Positions 60,263-64,000 of a stretch of 64,000 nucleotides of DNA are shown piece after piece. Position numbers and translations under genes: made by a program. This DNA comes from Paenibacillus piri (GTDB lineage: Bacteria > Bacillota > Bacilli > Paenibacillales > NBRC-103111). Under the pieces are notes generated by a model. It saw nothing but the letters and a program-made list of their open reading frames with translations. It did no database searches and was not told the DNA's origin. The DNA lies in NCBI RefSeq assembly GCF_004354045.1, contig NZ_SMRT01000006.1, positions 124,001 through 188,000 of the forward strand, written 5' to 3'. Each line of letters opens with the position of its first letter. The first letter of the stretch is position 1.

Positions 60263-60304
60263 TCCAATGTAAAGAGCTTTCGAAAACGAGGCGATAAGAA
60301 ACCG

Positions 60305-63067
60305 ATGAAAAAGTATATTGCGGCTTTGCTGCTCGTGGTGATATTGGCAACGGCGGCAGGATATTACGTATACGATAACCGCGACGTCGTCGCGAGCTCC
60401 CCCTTCCGTCGGGATTTGCCCTTCGGGAGCATGTCCAATGCGCTTACCGATAAAGAAAACAATCTGTACGTGATCGACAACTCGAAGAAAACGCTGGTTA
60501 AGCTGGGTCCCGACGGCAATGTCGTCTATACAGTGGGGGTGAGCGACGGGGCAGGGGAAATTTACCAGTTCAATGAACTGGCGGCTGATAACGAGGGTAA
60601 CTTGTACACGGTCAAAACAACTCTCGATTCTTATGGCCTCACTGTCAAGGCGGAGGAGATTATCCGCTTTACCCCGGAGGGGGAGCAGGATCAATCCTTT
60701 TTCCGCAAAGATTACGCGAATAAATCCGAGCGCAAACGATACAGGCTGGGCAGCTTGAAATCGTTGAAGGTGAGCGACGGAATGCTGTCCTTTTTTGTGG
60801 ACGACTTTAACCAGGTAACGCTATATAAAATGGCTGTCGGCGGTACGGAGCCCGCGCCGGTATTTGCCGCCAAGCTGCCCGAAGGGAAGTATGTGGCGGG
60901 AGCGACGGGCACGAAGCTGGGACAAATTTATGTTACCGCTCGGAGCGGCGAAATTTTCCGCATGCTGGAGGACGGGCGTCCGGAACTGATTTACCCGTTG
61001 CCCGGGATTGACCGCACCAACAGAAACTTTCCGGAAAAGCTTTTGCTGGACGGTATGGGTCGCCTGGTTTACATCGACTATTACGGTGAAACGATCAGCA
61101 GAATTGACCCGGCCCATCCTTATATTGTAGAGGCTCTGCTGACGAAAGAGACTGCAAAGCAGCATGACATGCAAATTTCATCCGATAACATGCCGGCGGT
61201 CTCGATCGGTGCCGACAACAGCCTGACCGTGGTGCAGGAAGGGAAAATATTGCGTCAGCGCTCCGACGGATCATTGATCGGGAGCGTGACCAACGGGACC
61301 TACTCCGCACAGACGATGCGGCACAAATGGTTCGTATGGGCAATGGCGGCTGCTGCGCTGCTGCTTGTTGCCTTTGCAGTCAAGCTGCTCTATTTCAACA
61401 TCATGAAACGAAGAGCCTCGCTTATTTTGAAGCAAATGATCGTGTTCGTTCCGGTTATTGTAGGCTCCATGATAGTGCTGTCCTACTTTATTTACACGAA
61501 CTTTTCGCAAAAGCTGGAGGACGAAACGATTCATGAGCTTTCATTGCTCGCGCGGAACGGCCGCAATTTAATCGACGGCAACAAGCTGGAGAAGATGAAT
61601 TCCCCGCTCGATTACATGACCAATGACTATAAAACGTTTCGCGAAAAAATGGACTCGGTCTTCGAGGAAGTCGAGGACTCCGGGAGCAGAGGCTTCTACA
61701 GGGCGCTATATAAGGTTGAGGGCGGCTCCATTTACCGGATAATCGAAGATGCGGACGATGTGAACATGTTTAACCCGTTCCCGTCGACGGACAAAAACCG
61801 GGAGGTCGTTCAGCAGGGCAAAATTGTAACGGACCAATGGCAGGATGAAACCGGCTTCTGGATTTATGCGCTCGGACCGATTTATAACAGCTCCGGGAAA
61901 ATCGTCGGGATTTTTGAAACGAGTAAAAATATGGAGGGCATTCTCCAGCACAGGCGCGAGCTGCTCCACAACATTATTCAAAATATAGCGGTCATTACGC
62001 TCATTCTGCTTTGTATTTTTATGCTGATGACCTATGTGATGCTGTCGTCGATTCGTAAGCTGCGCAGCAGCGCTGTCGCCATTTCCAAAGGAAACTGGGA
62101 TACGGTGGTCGATATCCGTACCCGCGACGAGGTGTCCGACCTCGGAGACAGCTTCAATGTGATGGCGGAGCATATCCGGGGCTATATCGAGAAGGTTACC
62201 CGCGTCAGCGAGGCCTATTACCGCTTTGTGCCGCAGCAATTTTTGCAATATTTGGAGAAGGACAGCATTCTCGATGTTCAGCTGGGCGATCAGGTCGAGC
62301 AGGAAATGAGCATTTTAATCGTAAATATCCGCTCGTTTTACTCCATGTCCAAGAGGCTGACACCCGAAGAAAATTTTAATTTTATCAATTCGTTTTTGAA
62401 TCGCTTCGGCCCCTATGTCCGTAATCATGACGGTTTGATCAATAAATATGCCGGTGCCGGCTTTATGGCTTTGTTTCCGAATGAAGCGGAGCAAGCGCTG
62501 CTGTCCTGCCTCGGGATGAGGAAGGAGCTGGAGTTGTATAACGTGCACCGCGCCAGATCGGGATACCTTCCTATCGATATCGGTATCGGGCTCCACAAAG
62601 GACCTCTGCGGCTCGGCATTATCGGGGAGGAGCTGCGGCTTGAGGGCAACGTCATTTCCGACGATGTCAATCTGGCCAATGAATTGGAGAAGCTCACCGA
62701 GCCGCTGGGCGCGTCGATCCTTGTTTCCGATTTTATTATCCGTTCGCTTCAGGATCGTGAGCTGTTTCAATACCGCAGTCTCGGCATGATCCGGGTGGAG
62801 GGGAAGGAGGAACCGCTGCAGCTGTTCGACGTATATCACGGCGAGCCGGACACGACCCGAGCGTTGAAAGAAAAGACCAAAGCGTTATTCGAGCAGGCTG
62901 TACTGCTCTACCAGGTCGGCCGCTTTTACGATGCCAGGGAAGCGTTCGTGCAGGTCATCAAGATCAACCGGCAGGATAAAGCCGCCAAGCTGTATTTTTA
63001 TTTATGCGATGAATATTTCCAGAACGGTACCACAGAAGATTGGAACGGCACCTTGTCGGTTTCATAG
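60305..63067 (+). CDS. Membrane protein with propeller, HAMP, inactive class III cyclase-like domain and TPR
   Basis: A 920-residue multi-domain receptor. There is a TM near 4-23, then an extracytoplasmic NHL-like beta-propeller (about 40-330), TM pair about 345-400, an extracytoplasmic loop (about 400-560), TM about 560-585, a HAMP domain (about 585-635), a class III nucleotide cyclase domain (about 660-840) and TPR-like helices at the end. The cyclase core keeps the order of motifs, but the first metal Asp is Asn674 (LIVNIRSFYS) and the second is Ala718 (KYAGAGFMALF), so it should not make cAMP. It may bind a nucleotide or signal allosterically. It follows the TolC-like gene by 42 bases and probably belongs to the same operon. 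The start is ATG 60305. Confidence 0.88.
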   Translation: MKKYIAALLLVVILATAAGYYVYDNRDVVASSPFRRDLPFGSMSNALTDKENNLYVIDNSKKTLVKLGPDGNVVYTVGVSDGAGEIYQFNELAADNEGNLYTVKTTLDSYGLTVKAEEIIRFTPEGEQDQSFFRKDYANKSERKRYRLGSLKSLKVSDGMLSFFVDDFNQVTLYKMAVGGTEPAPVFAAKLPEGKYVAGATGTKLGQIYVTARSGEIFRMLEDGRPELIYPLPGIDRTNRNFPEKLLLDGMGRLVYIDYYGETISRIDPAHPYIVEALLTKETAKQHDMQISSDNMPAVSIGADNSLTVVQEGKILRQRSDGSLIGSVTNGTYSAQTMRHKWFVWAMAAAALLLVAFAVKLLYFNIMKRRASLILKQMIVFVPVIVGSMIVLSYFIYTNFSQKLEDETIHELSLLARNGRNLIDGNKLEKMNSPLDYMTNDYKTFREKMDSVFEEVEDSGSRGFYRALYKVEGGSIYRIIEDADDVNMFNPFPSTDKNREVVQQGKIVTDQWQDETGFWIYALGPIYNSSGKIVGIFETSKNMEGILQHRRELLHNIIQNIAVITLILLCIFMLMTYVMLSSIRKLRSSAVAISKGNWDTVVDIRTRDEVSDLGDSFNVMAEHIRGYIEKVTRVSEAYYRFVPQQFLQYLEKDSILDVQLGDQVEQEMSILIVNIRSFYSMSKRLTPEENFNFINSFLNRFGPYVRNHDGLINKYAGAGFMALFPNEAEQALLSCLGMRKELELYNVHRARSGYLPIDIGIGLHKGPLRLGIIGEELRLEGNVISDDVNLANELEKLTEPLGASILVSDFIIRSLQDRELFQYRSLGMIRVEGKEEPLQLFDVYHGEPDTTRALKEKTKALFEQAVLLYQVGRFYDAREAFVQVIKINRQDKAAKLYFYLCDEYFQNGTTEDWNGTLSVS

Positions 63068-63091
63068 CTTGAGGTAAAACGGGGGAGAACC

Positions 63092-63583
63092 ATGGAAAGT
63101 ATTAACGTTGTTCTTATGGAAAAGGAAGAAGAAGCGCGGAAGGTGAGCGAATTTTTCTTGTCGGAGCAATCGTTCGACGATCAAAGGCATACGCCCGGAG
63201 AAATCGATCATTTTCACAACAAGCCATTGGAAAGCTTGAAATCGGACAATCATCAGCATTGGTATGCGGCTATTCCGACAGGCGAAATTGTCGGAGCAAT
63301 CAGCGTGACCGAGAATGAGCATCGAACCGGCGGTTACTTATGGGATTATATCGTGGTGCGCAAAGATTACCGGAAGCTCGGCATTGCAACGCGGCTTTAC
63401 GAGACGATGCTCGCTTTCGTGAAAGAGCGGCGCGGGCGCTATATTTTGACTTACACTTGCGATTTGCAGGAGTACAGCACCATCCGGCGTATTTTCAAAG
63501 AGCGGGGATTTGAGCATATTGGCAGTTATCCCGACTATTATTATGAAGGGGAGGGCCGGATGGCCTTTCTGAAAAAGCTGTAG
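63092..63583 (+). CDS. GNAT-family N-acetyltransferase
   Basis: A 163-residue GCN5-related acetyltransferase. The acetyl-CoA-binding motif A is YIVVRKDYRKLGIATRLYETML (residues about 88-110), with the R/Q-x-x-G-x-A pattern. The final strand GFEHIGSYPDYYYEGEGRMAF is typical of the family. The start ATG follows GGGGGAG. The acetyl acceptor is unknown. It lies just after the cyclase-like gene on the same strand. Confidence 0.92.
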   Translation: MESINVVLMEKEEEARKVSEFFLSEQSFDDQRHTPGEIDHFHNKPLESLKSDNHQHWYAAIPTGEIVGAISVTENEHRTGGYLWDYIVVRKDYRKLGIATRLYETMLAFVKERRGRYILTYTCDLQEYSTIRRIFKERGFEHIGSYPDYYYEGEGRMAFLKKL

Positions 63584-63641
63584 GATGCTGCAGCCGGTTA
63601 TGCTTCGGGGGATATTTTACATAGATAGGACTTGATGAAGG

Positions 63642-64000
63642 ATGGGGACCCTGTTTCGATGGCTCGGACTGCGGGCGGAGGATTCACGTAAGCTGTGGGT
63701 GATGCTGCCGGTGTTTTATTGCGGCGGGATTGCCGAGCTGCTCAATTATACGGCTTTTATGGCGCTATTCAATCAACGCTTCGGGGTGCAGTTTATCCCG
63801 TTCGTTTATATCGCGGAAGCGGTCATTATGCCGCTGGAAGGCTGGTTGTTGGCGAAACTGGCCGACAGACTGCCCAAGGCGAAGCTGATGCGCACCTTGT
63901 ATTTGATGATGACCGGCCTGCTGCTGGTGAACGGGCTCATCCTGCTGGCGTTCAAGCTGGGAGGAGTCGATTACAGGTTTTATTATCCGATTTTGTTTAT
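63642..64000 (+). CDS. Start of a multi-pass transporter-like membrane protein, cut by window end
   Basis: The frame is open from ATG 63642 to the end of the window (about 119 residues). A TGA at 63633 fixes the start to this ATG or later. Residues about 15-110 show at least three hydrophobic segments: VMLPVFYCGGIAELLNYTAFM, FIPFVYIAEAVIMPLEGWLL and LYLMMTGLLLVNGLILLAF. A cytoplasmic loop AKLADRLPKAKLMRTL resembles motif A of MFS-type permeases. The family could be MFS or an ATP/ADP-translocase-like group; the rest is needed to decide. Confidence 0.7.
   Translation, partial: MGTLFRWLGLRAEDSRKLWVMLPVFYCGGIAELLNYTAFMALFNQRFGVQFIPFVYIAEAVIMPLEGWLLAKLADRLPKAKLMRTLYLMMTGLLLVNGLILLAFKLGGVDYRFYYPILF

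Noticed and set aside
58720-60694. Long minus-strand ORFs opposite the TolC-like gene
   Set aside because: They mirror Gly/Ala-rich codons and repeat units; composition (Ala-Ala-Pro, Cys-Ala-Ala runs) is not protein-like.

Overview
The window looks like a chromosomal segment of a Paenibacillus-type Firmicute. The evidence is S-layer-homology (SLH) proteins, strong AGGAGG-type ribosome binding sites with frequent TTG and GTG starts, YdjO-like and YwmB-like proteins, csp genes, and a copper-amine-oxidase-N-like domain. No rRNA, tRNA, CRISPR array or intact transposase gene was seen.

Region 1 (1-16.1 kb) is mostly housekeeping and metabolism. It holds two divergent SLH genes (the left one cut by the window edge). 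Next comes a LacI-family regulator divergent from a carbohydrate ABC importer operon (binding protein, two permeases) that ends in an ADP-ribosylglycohydrolase-family gene; near-identical operator-like sequences lie between them. Two cold-shock protein genes follow, sharing a structured 5' UTR, together with HIT, aldo/keto reductase, YwmB-like, YdjO-like and DHA2-type MFS genes.

Region 2 (16.3-50.8 kb) is the centre of interest: a contractile injection system (eCIS, phage-tail-like; Afp/PVC/MAC relatives). Its parts are a AAA+ ATPase (Afp15-like), DUF4255/Pvc16, a sheath, two tube-family proteins, a tail-assembly protein, a DUF6760-like small protein, a 1751-aa low-complexity protein with seven 26-residue repeats, a LysM baseplate protein, a gpD-like hub, a gpV-like spike, gp25, two J-type baseplate proteins, a tail-protein-I fused to a propeller-like N-terminus, and a putative distal protein. 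The ATPase is separated from the structural genes by a signalling island: an EAL protein, an OmpR-type regulator, a large hybrid histidine kinase and a chemoreceptor. Two structural genes appear to lack any ATG/GTG/TTG start at the expected site (ATT and ATA instead). A MITE-like inverted repeat sits between gp25 and the first J gene. No obvious toxin cargo was recognised.

Region 3 (50.8-64 kb) is accessory. It has a strong terminator, a PLC-like hydrolase, a cupin gene, a membrane coiled-coil protein, an AIM24-family protein, a sequence resembling an orphan IS200/IS605 right end, a MORN-repeat membrane protein, a DUF4280 PAAR-like protein, a secreted TolC-fold-like protein with a copper-amine-oxidase-N domain, and a membrane propeller/HAMP protein whose nucleotide-cyclase domain lacks both metal-binding aspartates. 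A GNAT acetyltransferase and the start of a multi-pass transporter end the window. The DUF4280 protein could cap the injection-system spike, since no PAAR gene lies in the main operon; this is inference.
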